This document shows, piece by piece, positions 54,801-63,645 of a DNA stretch of 64,000 nucleotides. Numbering within the stretch: the first letter of the stretch is position 1; the number at the start of each line of letters is the position of its first letter. The notes under the pieces are model-generated. The model did no database searches. It was not told the origin of the DNA and was given only the letters and a program-made list of their open reading frames with translations. The position numbers and the translations under genes were made by a program. Source of the stretch: Hyposmocoma kahamanoa (taxonomy: Eukaryota > Arthropoda > Insecta > Lepidoptera > Cosmopterigidae); contig NW_020654229.1 in assembly GCF_003589595.1 (NCBI RefSeq), forward strand, positions 3,192,980 to 3,256,979, given 5' to 3'.

Positions 54801-57800
54801 TTTTAAGCAAATTGATTCAACTTACATTTGTCATCCACTTACAGATGTTCTATATTTATCGTTTAGTGATGAACTTTTTCCAGAACAGCTAAAAACTTCT
54901 GTTGTGAAACCCCAAACAAATATAGACCAATTATATTAATCCCAACTCTATGCAAATTATTTGAAAGGGCTCTGCCTTCCAGACTGAATGCATTTTTAGA
55001 AAAACAAAATAATACATCACTCTCAATTCGGATTTTGAAAAGGTAGTTCTACAACTCTTGGATGTTTTGAGTTTTTACGCATTATAACGGAAAGCATAAA
55101 CGTCTCTAATCCTGTAATGTTCGCAATTCTAGATATGACCAAAGCCTTCGATTTTGTAAAAAAAATCGGACTCAATATACAGAAATAAGTAGAATTAAAA
55201 ACAAATTTTTAAATCGCACTTTAAAACGACTACTTAATGATGGAATTCCGCAAGGTAGCGTCTTGGACCCGTTACTATTCCTACTCTACATTAACGATCT
55301 CTCATGTGCTATTGATCATGATTGTATACAATTTGCTGACGATACAACTCTTATAATAGAATGCCAAAACAAAGCAACTTTTAAAAGTTATTAAGTTATT
55401 ATATCGGTGTTAACACCGATATAAATAAAGCACTATCAGACGTAATAAGTTGGATGGACATTAATGACTTGAATATTAATTAATATGAGTAAAACGAAAG
55501 TTATGACATTTAGATCTTATAACTCAAATCCCATACCGGTTAAAATGAATTACAACCCTGATATTGTAGACAAAGATGACACATTTAACTTTCTTGGGAT
55601 AACAATCGACAAGAACCTTAACTGGAAGGAGCACAATGAGCAGATTTGCATGAAGCTAAATTACGTTCTACGAAGAGTAAGGCCAACTATTTCTCGAGAA
55701 GCTGCGTTGACGGCCTATCATGGCTACGTTTCGTTGCTCAGCTACGGTCTTGTACTGTGGGGCAAAGAGCTTTTAGGGTCCAGAAGAAGTGTATTCGAGC
55801 GAATTGCAGTGCGTGGTTCGAAGACAGTAGCCTACCGCGGTAACTTCAAAAGGCTACCTAAATCTCAAAAAAAACGTTTAAGCTAACGCTGCGGGAGCAT
55901 CTGTTAAATTTGCAAAAATTGGGGATATGAGTGGCTAGGGTATTTGCGGTTGTCTCTTGTTTGTCCACGTCAGGGTCGGGAGCGCGTCATGCTTGACATT
56001 TAAGATTTAAGATTTAATTTCAACTCTGTGCCGCTTGCGATAGGAACGGTCCAAGGTCCAAGGTTTGTTATGCCGGGCTTGTTATGCTCTTGGCTGTACC
56101 TCGTTTCAGGACTGCAAATAGTGTATTATGTGTGGAGGTTGGGAGGAAGAAGATTGAAAATTAATAATTTAAAAATTAAATCGGATTTTTGTTGGATTGC
56201 GAGTGGCGTCTCTATCCTATAGGGTCCTGGCAGAATACCAGCGTCGCGGGCAGCCGCGTCATTTATGCTGAGCCAGCGCCTTTTTCACTGCCATGATTTC
56301 CAAGTGTAATATTAGTAGATAAGAATATCATTATTGTTATATACATATAAGTTAATGCCTATATCATGTATCTGATGTCATGGTGGTGAATAAAGCTTTT
56401 ATCTATCTATCTATCTATCTAAATAATGCCTTTGCCATGCATGTACATTAGGGATATTTGCGTATTTGTCAATTCTCATCCTTTGTATTTTAAAAGACGG
56501 GATGAAGTCATTCAAAGGCAAACTAGAGCAAAAGTTATGAATATTTTATACCAATCTCGTTGCCATGAAGTAATTTATAAGAATAACGGCTTCAATATGT
56601 GTAATATTTTCAATAAATTACTAAATTAACATACTTTTAATTTATATTATCGGCAAAACGGCTTTTGACACATTCCTTCTATAGTAATAAAGAATACTTG
56701 GAATTTATGTATTTATTACATTAATTTGAAACTATAGAGACTAGACATTAAATCCATTATAATTAAATCCAATATTTGCACATCTGCTTGCAGGTTGAAT
56801 ACAACGTAAAATGTCAAAAGCATGCGGTCCGATCTGTGGATCTATACAGAATTTTAGAGGCATATGATCCATTACGATCCAAAAAAAATCGATTCAAAAT
56901 CGTCGCTGATGGGCTTAACTGCGCGACCGGATAAACCCTTTCACCTCAATTTATTTATACACATCTATGGACACATAGTTGGACTTACAGTTTCATACAT
57001 TTAATATAGTTAGATTTATATTAGTGTGTCGCAATCTGAAGTGACGGCTTGTGCTGTGTGCATGAAACCGCTGCCGTTCCGACGTGTCACGACACGACAC
57101 ATCAGATAAATGCATCGAGTATATAACATCCAGAAATAGAGACGAAACATCATTTAATTTTTTGAAAACTATTCTGCCGTATCATTACTGTGACAACTGC
57201 ACTCCGATTGGCCAGCCCGAGTTCGAAACAATTGACGGGTGTCGTCTATTTCACTTCAAATCGACCAGTTAACCTGAGCTTTGCTATAATGGACAAAAAC
57301 TGCAAAATTATATATTTAATATTTAATTACTGATGAAATTTGATTCAGTTTGTTTTGTAATTAGATAATAATAATTTATTTATTTATTTATTTATTTATT
57401 TATTTCTTGGCACAGCTACAGAATACAAATTAATATAAATATTTATAATATTAGATATGATAATATATAATAGAAAGTAAATTTGCACTCCTATAACAGC
57501 TGTGCACAGCTCTATCATATAGTCTACATAGTGGCACACTTTAAGGTAAAAAGAAAATAAAAAGACTAAATAAAATTACATGATTGGCAGCGACTATGTC
57601 ATGAGTCATCAAACATAAATGCAATCACATATCAATACAATATAACAAAATTATTACAAAATTATCGGCTCCAAAATATACTGTTGTTTACACCGCTTTA
57701 AGATTGCAAAATTTTCAGATAATAATAATAATAACGCTCACAATCAACATAGCCCCGCACTAGGGAAACCCTGTGTCACGGGTGCCATGGACACACACAC

Positions 57801-58346
57801 ATAGACAACCACAAATTACACCCAAACTCACGAGAGAAATAAATGTAGGCCATACAAATATTTCTCCCGGCCCGGGAATCGAACCTGGGACTTCTGCGTG
57901 GCAGTCCGGCATGGTAACCGTTCGGCCACGGAGGCAGTTAGATATTTCGCTGTTTTTCCCCACACCACCGAATGGAACAGCACACCATTGTTAGAGATAT
58001 TATCTTTATTACAATAAATAAAGAATGTTTTTGGACTATACGGCGACGTACACACATGTCAGTTGTTGGCGCTGTCTATATTTCAGTGCAAACGAGAGTT
58101 GATATTTATAAGTGATGTATCACTGATCAGTTACAAGGAATGTATGGCCCTTACTGTATTTCTATTTCTGGTTATATGCTGGATATTATAGAGAGTGCAT
58201 TATATTTACTTACAAATAACTCCATCAATAGAATAACTCAGTTGTTTCCATGAAGCTACAGTTGTCAACTTCTGTTTATCTCCCCAATGTTTAGATCCAA
58301 ATACATAATTATTAATCACGAATAATACAAGTATACACTTAAACAT
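42760..58346 (-). CDS. Gene B: complete yellow/MRJP-family secreted protein, 8 exons
   Basis: Coding exons in transcript order: 58346-58214, 54526-54374, 53244-53080, 49427-49311, 48614-48438, 47278-47112, 45128-44945, 42866-42760. They join in one frame of 400 codons plus a TAA stop, a normal length for the family. Motifs in order: signal peptide, FIQYNNVPSG, VFVTVPRRQYG, IPSTINFI, DDCGRIWFVDTG, AYINDLATSGMIVYS, WQDGLFSIAL, GNRGPLTQSGSHDYHP, ILCWR, VWVLVNQMP. It is probably a secreted six-bladed propeller. Gene A lies about 16 kb downstream on the same strand with near-identical exon structure. The subfamily is not assigned. The stop in exon 8 overlaps a GTAAGT, so a further terminal exon cannot be excluded. 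Confidence 0.9.
44505..44790 (+). repeat. Repeat B copy, full length
   Basis: From TTTTGTAGAGTTCGTCCTGG to CTTCTTCGTCCCGTCACCTG, all blocks in order, with a short duplication GGGACTTAGGGACGTGTC. It lies 150 bases downstream of gene B exon 7. Confidence 0.82.
44945..45128 (-). CDS. Gene B exon 7: GNRGPLTQSG...ILCWR blade
   Basis: The exon has 184 nt, phase 0 in and phase 1 out, with TCTTCCAG acceptor and GTAAGT donor. It contains LLGNRGPLTQSGSHDYHPET, RILFFANVAQDAILCWRTDT and RKKLVYISG. Length and phases are identical to gene A exon 10. Confidence 0.95.
45241..45319. other. 79-nt near-perfect hairpin in a gene B intron
   Basis: TCGCCTAGAAGA, ACCTGTATACTT and ACCT on the left arm pair with AGGT, AAGTATACAGGT and TCTTCTAGGCGA on the right, with only two or three single mismatches and a small loop. 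It resembles a pre-miRNA or a very short palindromic element. It lies 113 bases upstream (gene sense) of exon 7. Confidence 0.7.
45410..45515 (-). repeat. SINE-A 3' fragment
   Basis: Minus strand: TTTGGGTGTAATTTGTGGTT, GTCTATGTGTGTGTCCATGG and CACCCGCGACACAGGGTTTC. The tRNA-like half is missing. Confidence 0.8.
45533..45800 (+). pseudogene. LINE protein tail
   Basis: The frame reads IQGKIQGNRCVGTRRIS, stop, LRNLCQWFYRSNRSLFRAAV and SNVQIAIMIADLR. It matches the (GKIxGKRxxGRRRxSWLRNL) tail common in insect LINEs. An A-rich run and AATAAAAAAA follow near 45820. Confidence 0.75.
46480..47095 (-). pseudogene. LINE 3' end (repeat L) with SINE-A nested
   Basis: The minus frame at 47069 reads MRNCIRFYNQIPEIILRLSF, RKFKTYIKSILIEKSYYKIE, a LINE-type tail (FYNxIP...FK). 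The 3' UTR continues past SINE-A (46711-46925) to 46480. Copies without SINE-A are at 62915-63260. It ends 17 bases from gene B exon 6. Confidence 0.65.
46711..46925 (+). repeat. SINE-A copy nested in repeat L
   Basis: CTGCCTCCGTGGCCGCACGG, CAGGTCGATTCCCGGGCCGG and CACCCGCGACACAGGGTTTC are present. The empty site is visible at 63120 in the other copy of repeat L. Confidence 0.88.
47112..47278 (-). CDS. Gene B exon 6: WQDGLFSIAL blade
   Basis: The exon has 167 nt, phase 1 in and phase 0 out, with TTTCAG acceptor and GTGAGA donor. It contains ITWQDGLFSIALSEPDD, RTAYYHSLVSTQEFAVDTKI and NLNGNSM. The phase change to 0 is shared with gene A exon 9. It is four codons shorter than that exon. Confidence 0.94.
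48438..48614 (-). CDS. Gene B exon 5: AYINDLATSG blade
   Basis: The exon has 177 nt and phase 1-1, with TTACAG acceptor and GTAAGA donor. It contains GLTSITIDVSPNCCNDAYAY, INDLATSGMIVYSMKDNDSW and NFTAAG. It shares the NDSW site and the cysteine before NDAYAY with gene A exon 8 and has the same length. Confidence 0.95.
49311..49427 (-). CDS. Gene B exon 4: PTIYAFDLKMDK blade
   Basis: The exon has 117 nt and phase 1-1, with TTTTTAG acceptor and GTAAGC donor. It reads GERKQVKKPTIYAFDLKMDK, then LVVKYELKDTDLVNERTPGG. It aligns residue for residue in length with gene A exon 7. Confidence 0.95.
49462..49725 (+). repeat. Repeat B copy
   Basis: It begins TAGAGCTTACTTCTGCC and runs through CCAAGCAGTAATGAGAGCAG to GTTCGTCTCGTC. 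It lies 35 bases upstream (gene sense) of gene B exon 4. Confidence 0.82.
49735..50990 (-). mobile_element. ORF1-only retroposon copy 4, longest
   Basis: It comprises a 5' leader, a 300-codon open frame (50933-50031), a 3' UTR, an AATAAA at about 49756 and a poly(A) run at 49725-49735. No RT or endonuclease sequence is present. Directly after the ORF, a second frame holds [20 protein letters not shown] and [20 protein letters not shown], the decayed C-terminal domain. The 5' border is unclear. Bases 51000-52380 hold no recognised element or gene. Confidence 0.7.
50031..50933 (-). CDS. LINE ORF1-like protein, 300 codons, in a non-autonomous retroposon
   Basis: Residues 1-120 form a helical domain with DEVSIVQICKSNFNEDEICS, VITLLKETDPDDVP and PPVTFDHVDVTRLLKGI. 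Residues 120-160 are a short coiled stretch. 160-250 are Ser/Ala/Pro-rich. 250-300 are basic (VVKRRKKPSSRDLCGTDRIE), ending VPVATTLLHEV. Similar proteins occur in many copies in moth and butterfly genomes as ORF1 of non-LTR elements, where an RRM-like domain with KxWPxGxxFRRFRGR follows. Here that part is out of frame and shortened, and copy 2 ends the same way, so the truncated form is ancestral to the copies. Its start context (GTGCAATGG) is acceptable. No host function is suggested. Confidence 0.6.
   Translation of the reverse strand: MGSQQLIDNELLAFVQHAIYTMDEVSIVQICKSNFNEDEICSGKMLLFESLGKAEQPPSRRRDGGVKSIQDVITLLKETDPDDVPTFVAKKLHNLPPVTFDHVDVTRLLKGITSLKSSLAELQCRLASDNTVSELHAQVALLSNAASVCMSPEVSNVNTRRGAQNTFTNSVESAQMIASPIAAAVACDGPRPAAHASAPVETSGVCMSVAASTSRPATSKLERQQSAKSKSNPRVPVSKVAKPQRQTDQCDEDGFTKVVKRRKKPSSRDLCGTDRIELFAPFGNTDDAAVPVATTLLHEV
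52390..52895 (+). repeat. Repeat B copy split by a TIR MITE
   Basis: 52390-52480 (GGCGAAATTACAGACACATG ... TTTACGATTTA) and 52807-52895 (AGAGCTGAGTGGCACTGCAA ... CCCGTCACTTGATATT) join to the normal family sequence. Confidence 0.85.
52481..52806. mobile_element. 326-bp MITE with long inverted ends and TTTA duplication
   Basis: GTGTGAGGCCAGACGAGTGT plus AATTTTGTGAGTTGTGAGT returns inverted at the other end with few changes. TTTA lies on both sides (52477-52480, 52807-52810). It is non-coding. Confidence 0.85.
53080..53244 (-). CDS. Gene B exon 3: IPSTINFI to VDTG
   Basis: The exon has 165 nt and phase 1-1, with TTTTTAG acceptor and GTAAGT donor. It contains GIPSTINFILPDQSSSVLYP, FVSVYRPRIDDCGRIWFVDT and GLLEIPG. 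It carries the same conserved cysteine block as gene A exon 6. Confidence 0.95.
53429..53487. other. 59-nt hairpin in a gene B intron
   Basis: GCAGTTAATTTTCCC and CCTCCCT on the left pair with AGGGAGG and GGGAAAATTAACTGC on the right, with a six-base loop (GCATAA). It lies 185 bases upstream (gene sense) of exon 3. It could be a short palindromic repeat or a small-RNA precursor. Confidence 0.6.
54374..54526 (-). CDS. Gene B exon 2: polar linker and YNNVPSG
   Basis: The exon has 153 nt and phase 1-1, with CTTTTCAG acceptor and GTGAAC donor. A polar stretch (SKDTDDKNVPNKSNNG) is followed by FFIQYNNVPSGVELDNNRVF and VTVPRRQYG. In gene A the second half is a separate 99-nt exon, and the linker is spread over three exons. 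Confidence 0.93.
54840..55900 (+). pseudogene. jockey-like LINE reverse transcriptase, frameshifted
   Basis: Successive frames carry NKYRPIILIPTLCKLFERAL, LDMTKAFDFV (RT block A), GIPQGSVLDPLLFLLYINDL, IQFADDTTLIIE (catalytic FADD intact), then, at 55485-55886, DDTFNFLGITIDKNLNWKEH, YHGYVSLLSYGLVLWGKELL and FERIAVRGSKTV. Several stops and shifts break it. The 5' part with the endonuclease is missing. Confidence 0.85.
56225..56422 (+). repeat. LINE 3' UTR with (TATC)n tail
   Basis: GGCAGAATACCAGCGTCGCG, TGAGCCAGCGCC and GTGAATAAAGCTTTTATC are followed by six TATC units. The same 3' block occurs at 24345. Confidence 0.6.
57115..58180. mobile_element. TIR element R copy 2, with nested LINE end and SINE-A
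   Basis: The left end is ATCGAGTATATAACATCCAG plus AAATAGAGACGAAA; the right end is TTTCTATTTCTGGTTATATG. Internal blocks (CACTCCGATTGGCCAGCCCG, CAAACGAGAGTTGATATTTA) match copies 1 and 3. 57360-57720 is an antisense LINE end starting with (ATTT)n, and 57725-57940 is SINE-A. Confidence 0.72.
57725..57940 (-). repeat. SINE-A copy, full length
   Basis: Minus strand: CTGCCTCCGTGGCCGAACGG, GGTTCGATTCCCGGGCCGGG, CACCCGTGACACAGGGTTTC and ATGTTGATTGTGAGCGTTAT. Confidence 0.88.
58214..58346 (-). CDS. Gene B exon 1: start codon and signal peptide
   Basis: It reads MFKCILVLFVINNYVFG, a signal peptide, then SKHWGDKQKLTTVASWKQLS and YSIDGVI. The exon has 133 nt and ends in phase 1 at a GTAAGT donor, the same length and phase as gene A exon 1. 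No splice acceptor lies directly before the ATG, so it is probably also the first transcribed exon. Confidence 0.88.
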
Positions 58347-58367
58347 CTTTGAGGAAACGTCTCAATG

Positions 58368-58401
58368 TGACCAGTATGAGTATGAAACTGCTTTTTAAAT
58401 A
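58368..58401 (-). promoter_or_regulatory. Putative core promoter of gene B
   Basis: On the minus strand a TATA-like TATTTAAA lies at 58401-58394, 48-55 bases before the ATG, and a TCACA initiator-like site follows about 33 bases from its first T. Position and spacing fit a TATA promoter with a 5' UTR of roughly 20-30 nt. Inferred from sequence only. Confidence 0.4.
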
Positions 58402-59127
58402 ATCGGTTCGACGTTATCTATACAGATACAGGTTGTTCCGTTAAAAAGAAATTAAGAAGCAATTATAATTGGGATAAAACAAACTGCTCTTAAGTATCTC
58501 TATATTTAAGAGCATCATTCTATATCTATCTTAAGCAGATTCCAGAACTAAACGGATTTCTATTTTATTAGTAAATTAGAAAGCTGCAATACCTGTAACA
58601 GTATATAACAAAATCACATAAGGTACAATGCCTTGCATACAATGTACTATACAAGGTTTAGAGGTATTGGAAATTCAAATTCAAATTACCTTTATTTCAT
58701 AGATAAGCTAATTACTTTTGAAATCGTCACATGCATTTAAACTCTACTGCTCATTCGAGAGGCAGAGTCCCCAGCGAAGAGAAAACCTCTAGGGGTTGCT
58801 CTTTATATATACATTTGAATACATTTAACAATAACAATATTTATTTCAAACATCTTAGATTGAGATTACCTGCAAGAGCTAAACAGGTCACTATCACAGA
58901 TTCTTGTCAATTCAAGTAAGCAGAAGCTGTATTATAACCTTTAGTATAAAGTTGTTCTTTTACTTTTGCTGTAGTTTTAAACCTCGTAAATATCAAATTT
59001 TGAATGTCAACCAGAATCTCATTTACTTTATTTCATTTTTGCGGTGTACACGTTCGGTACGTATTCAATTTTAAGGTTAATTAGTAACAGCATCTTACAG
59101 TTCTTGCCAGCATTACAGCTTAGTCTC

Positions 59128-59345
59128 GGCTGAGGTTTTCTTGTGCAGCGCTATTGACAGTATTTCAAATTGTATTGTCTGTTTGTTGTTTAAGTTGCGT
59201 CGTTGTTTTACTATTTTTTAATCATTTGTTTTTGGGCTGAGGTTTTCTTGTGCGGCGCTAATGACAGTATTTCAAATTGTATTGTCTGTTTGTTGTTTAA
59301 GTTGCGTCGTTGTTTTTTGTTTTACTATTTTTTTATTATTTGTTT
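59128..59345. repeat. Tandem duplication, about 107-bp unit
   Basis: GGCTGAGGTTTTCTTGTGC through GTCTGTTTGTTGTTTAAGTT and GCGTCGTTGTTTT occurs twice in a row, 59128-59234 and 59235-59345, with very few differences apart from a small insertion. No coding role is visible. Confidence 0.85.
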
Positions 59346-59507
59346 TTGTGCTGTGGTGTTGCTGTAAATGTTTTCTATCCTATATATTCGTCAACGCGAA
59401 AAGTCCGATACGAACTCAAAATCCATAGGTATCTAAGAGCCGAGCCCTCAGCTCGAAAAAAAAATCATTAATATATGTAAATTACCTGTTGAATACTGCC
59501 GTTTTGT

Positions 59508-59735
59508 CATTGACTTACAATTATATGGACGCCGGGTCCGCGCTAAAAAGTGTCCGCACTTGTAAGGCGCTAAAATCGTATACAGAGCGCGACACTCCGC
59601 TTTAGTCTTCATTTGTTCTACGGACAGCGCGATACTGCGATGACATAACAATTTAAATTTCGAATAGGTTGACTTGGGACATTTTTTTCGTGGTTTTTGT
59701 ATTAGACCCGTCGTCCATTTATTTGTAAGTCAATG
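59508..59735. mobile_element. MITE M copy 2 with 8-bp target-site duplication
   Basis: It has the same ends as copy 1 (CATTGACTTACAATTATATG ... ATTTGTAAGTCAATG). CGTTTTGT is duplicated at 59500-59507 and 59736-59743. It is 49 bp shorter than copy 1, from an internal deletion. Confidence 0.9.
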
Positions 59736-59987
59736 CGTTTTGTGTAAAATTTCGAGGCAACTGTGTTTTTTCTATCGTGAAAATTTTTATGAATCGTGTT
59801 TTCACACCGTACAGTAATCAGTCTATATACTCAATTTTACTATATATTTTTTCCGAAATGATTTATTCAACACTTTCACTGTTATGCGGAACAACAAAGC
59901 CATTTCAGGTTGTATAGACTCTTAAGATCTGACATTAAAACTGTAATTTAAACTTCATGTTACATTTACATTTAATCTGTACCGTCG

Positions 59988-60352
59988 AGTGTATAACCAG
60001 AAATAGAGACGAAATAAGGGCCATACATTTCGGGTAACTCATCAGTGATACATCACTTATAAATGTCAACTCTCGTTTGCAGAAATATAGACAGCGCCAA
60101 CAACTGATCCGTGTGTACGTACGTCTCCGTATATTCCAAAAATATTCTCTATTTATTTATATAAAGATAACACCATTCTTTGGTGTGGGTGAAATAACAA
60201 AATATCTAATCACAAACCAAACGGAATCAAATTTCATCTGTAATTAAATATGTAATTTTTCAATTTTCGTCCATTATAGCAAGCTCAAGTTAACTGGTCG
60301 ATTTGAAGAAGTGATGACATTTCGTCTTTATTTCTGGTCAACATACTCGATG
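59988..60352. mobile_element. TIR element R copy 3, compact
   Basis: CGAGTGTATAACCAGAAATA plus GAGACGAAAT at the left matches the inverse of TTTCTGGTCAACATACTCG at the right. At 365 bp, it is the simplest copy of the family and shows no nested insert. Confidence 0.78.
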
Positions 60353-60469
60353 GTCTGTACATACTACTTATTATAATTTTTGTTTGTTATTAAATTTCTT
60401 ATATTTGTTAGATAAATACTTACAAGTCCAGTGTTTTATTGAATGTCAGGATGTTTCCCCCACCATGAT

Positions 60470-60675
60470 ATTCAATTATTTCTTTTGTAAAATTACTCCA
60501 CTACTTTGATATAATCATTAATATAAAGATCGAACATTTAGAAAAAATCCTATGATTAGATCCGACAAATAAGCACATAGAAAACATCGTGAAATCCGCT
60601 GGTTCGTTCCGTGGTCTAGTTGGCATAGCGTCTGGCACGGTTTGCTACTAGATGTCGACGACGACGACGACTAAG
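60470..60675 (+). repeat. SINE-C copy ending in (GAC)n
   Basis: GTTCGTTCCGTGGTCTAGTT and GGCATAGCGTCTGGCACGGT are present. After GATGTCGACG the B box is replaced by GACGACGACGAC. An antisense SINE-C tail (60480-60560) lies just before it, so this may be another decayed inverted pair. Confidence 0.65.
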
Positions 60676-61194
60676 TAATAAATCTAAATAAATACTTACA
60701 TGTCATAAAAAGTTTTAGAGTAACACTATTTTTATTTCATTAAAAACTTGTAGCTGAATAAATGTAAGTTTACTGTCTCTAAAAAAAGATCCAACTATAC
60801 ACTGAAGAATTTAGTTTTCTACAAACGGTGTTTCATTACAATAGAACACGTTAAATAATGACGTAAGGTGATGTACTCAGCTGTGCAAATATTTTTTGGT
60901 ATTATCAATAGTTTAGGTTGTTTCAGTTTAATTGTTTAGGTATTTGTGATATATCTACGTATTAACGTAAAGTAGAAACGGTATCGGACCTAGAACGCAA
61001 CCCTGGTGAACTCCGTCAATACTTTTTTGAAGTGAGATCTGAAGATTTGTTTTTAAGTATACTGTTGCTTTTTATTTCGATTTTGAAGTAGCTTTCTATT
61101 AAATAAAGTTTCCCTAATACCGTATGTTGTAGTTTACGTAAGGATTTGGAGTGGCAGACCATATCGAAGGCTTTACCCACCTAGAAAGACATTC

Positions 61195-61555
61195 ATGCAT
61201 CATGTAACATTTGTATTTACTGTACTTGGTGTAAATTTCAGCTCGATATCTCATTTACTCTGTGGTTTATTCAAATACAAAATTGTTATGTCCGTATTGA
61301 AAAATCTTTTACTAGACGTAAATTGGAGCTCGTGTTACCGAACACGGCAACACGAGTTCTTTTGTGGGGTAAGGTATTCAAATTATAATAAGATTTCAAA
61401 AGCTGTTCAAATATCATGTAAAGCCGACTTTACTAAAAATAGGATATTACTACATAAACGATAAGACAGTTTGTATCTAAAAATTGTGTAAATGTAACGA
61501 TTTCAAATGTGATTTGCTTACCTACGAAATAAAGATAACTTTGATTTTATACAGA
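61195..61555 (+). pseudogene. LINE tail and 3' UTR
   Basis: A short frame with RTRQHEFFCGVRYSNYNKIS and CKADFTKNRILLHKR resembles LINE C-termini. It is followed by ATTTCAAATGTGATTTGCTT and GAAATAAAGATAACTTTGAT, a LINE 3' end. Confidence 0.45.
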
Positions 61556-61854
61556 CCCGGTTATTCTTCTTTTTTAAATGTGCAGATGGCTTACTATGAA
61601 CTTTAATTTATTTCAAGGACGGAACAGGTTGTACGCAAGATATTTTTCCTCATTCTTAATTGCGTTCGGCGACTGGCGCAAGCGCTAGTTCAACGCTCCA
61701 CCACGAGTGAGATCCCAACTCACAACAAATGGGCCCCGCGGCGAGCGGCTCTTTATTGTCGCATCTGGGCAACCAGCTGTTTAAATGGCAGTCATATTAT
61801 ATAGGCGGGTAAAATAAAGCAATACTATATTCCTCCTATTGTGTTGAATAATTC

Positions 61855-62255
61855 TCCGTTGAAGGTTGTAGACAGGGTCAAATATCTTGGTCACATTCTC
61901 AAGAGTGATCTGAACGATGATCAGGATATCGTAAGGGAGCGTAGGGCGTTAGCGGTTCGGAGTAATATGCTTGCCCGCAGGTTTGCTTGATGCTCATATG
62001 AAGTTAAGCGACGCTATTTAAAGCCTATAGCCAACCTTTCTACTCGAGTAGCCTGTGGGTGAGGTATACGAAATGTGCCTATAGCGCCCTGCGCGATAAC
62101 AACACATTTAGAGTGCTAATGGGATTGCCAAAATGGTGCAGTGCTCCGGCCATGTTTGCGGAAGCTCACACAAGTCGAGTGTGGCAAAGTCTCAACAGTA
62201 TTCTAAGTGCGATATCGGGAAATTTTGACTGTCCAATAGTAAAATTCTGGATATA
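61855..62255 (+). pseudogene. LINE reverse transcriptase C-terminal region
   Basis: Frames carry VDRVKYLGHILKSDLNDDQD, IVRERRALAVRSNMLARRF, a stop, then NTFRVLMGLPKWCSAPAMFA and EAHTS. It matches the same LINE family as 3865-4080 and 35204-35537, and is the most complete of the three. Confidence 0.75.
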
Positions 62256-62469
62256 GCAAACTAAGGGCGTGGCCCAGTTTATAGTGTAGTTATAAATTAA
62301 GTCTGCACTGTATTACTACTATACTAACCTTGTTTTTAAATTCTCGTACTAACATAGGTACTATGGATATTTTTAAAGGTCCGAAATAAATTATTATGTA
62401 TTATTTATTTATTCATCTGTTACTTGATGAAATTACGGGCACATGGTATAACTCTAACTGGCACTGCTT

Positions 62470-62830
62470 TTTTTTTATAATATCAAGTGACGAGACGAAC
62501 AAGTCGTGCGCCTGATGGTAAGCTAAACGCCTGTCCATGATAATTGTAGCGCCACTCAGAGCACAAAGATCTGAGGGTCACTGCCCCTGCGCCCGTCACC
62601 CTGTGACATAAGTTGACAAGTCCCATGTGCCTGTAATTTCACCAGCACCCTCCCTTCAACACCGGAACACAGTAATGTTGATAATACTGTTTGGCGGCAG
62701 ACATAGGTGAGGTGGCAGCACTTCCTGGACGAACTCTTTCACAAGGAGCTGTACTGCTACGGATACTTCTGTGGACAGGTGTGTCGCTTCACTAGGCGCA
62801 CGACTGAGCAGGTTGTCCCGTCACTTACTA
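62470..62830 (-). repeat. Repeat B copy, antisense, with extra 3' piece
   Basis: Minus strand from CAGCTCCTTGTGAAAGAGTT (62755) through ACCTATGTCTGCCGCC and CTTATGTCACAGGGTGACGG to TGTTCGTCTCGTCACTTGAT (62480). 62756-62830 looks like the 3' part of another copy in the opposite orientation. Confidence 0.82.
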
Positions 62831-62914
62831 AGTAAATGATATTGGAATTTTGTATCGAAATGACATAAAAAGTGTATTGGCTGCTTAAAATTTATTTCAA
62901 TCCCTCTTATCAAA

Positions 62915-63425
62915 GTGAAAGTCAAATAATCATATTCCATAGGTAACATTTTTACACTTGGAAACGTAATTTTGTAAGCTACTGTTCGTTCACTACGCTG
63001 ACCTGTGAGAAGAACGAGCAAGAAACTCTAGGGATTGATCTTTTCGAATAAACTTAAATGCTATGGAATATACTTTGAATCATAATTGTGTGGAATCTAT
63101 ACTCACGTTGTCTTTGCATACATCTTTATCTAAAACATACTCTTCAATTTTGCAATATACTTTTAATGCAAGTTTTAAACTTAGGATATGATAATCTTAA
63201 TATGTTCTCCGGAATCTTATTGTAAAAACGTACCTATACAGTTGCCCATAAAACAATGGCTTACCTTAGTTAAACGAAATCGTGGTACCACGAGTTTGGA
63301 CTTAGTTCCAAGGTTAATATTATGGAGATCTTCTTTCTTAATGAAATTATGTATATTTTTACGGATGAACACTAGGGCATGGTCCGCAATTTTGATTCGA
63401 TATCAGTTTAAGGGTTTTTGATATC
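62915..63425 (-). repeat. Repeat L: LINE 3' end without nested SINE
   Basis: It shares GAAAGTCAAATAATCAT, ATAAACTTAAATGCTATGGA, AATCATAATTGTGTGGAATC and GATAATCTTAATATGTTCTC with 46480-47095 and continues further into the coding tail. It shows the empty site for SINE-A. Confidence 0.68.
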
Positions 63426-63446
63426 TTACATTTCTTGATATCTATC

Positions 63447-63645
63447 AACTGCTTCCGTGCTCTAACAGTTACCATGCTAGACTGCCATGCATAGGTCCCG
63501 GGTTCGATTCCCGGACCGGGAGAAATATTTGTATGGCCTACATTTATTTCTCACGCAAATTTGGGTGTAATTCGTGGTTGTCTATATCGCCCGCGATACA
63601 GGTTTTCCCTAGTGCGGGGCTGTGTGCGCGCGCGTTATTTACGGA
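63447..63645 (+). repeat. SINE-A copy
   Basis: CTGCTTCCGTGCTCTAACAG, GGGTTCGATTCCCGGACCGG and TTTGGGTGTAATTCGTGGTT are present, with a deletion in the middle. Bases 63650-64000 are A/T-rich without recognised features. Confidence 0.82.
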
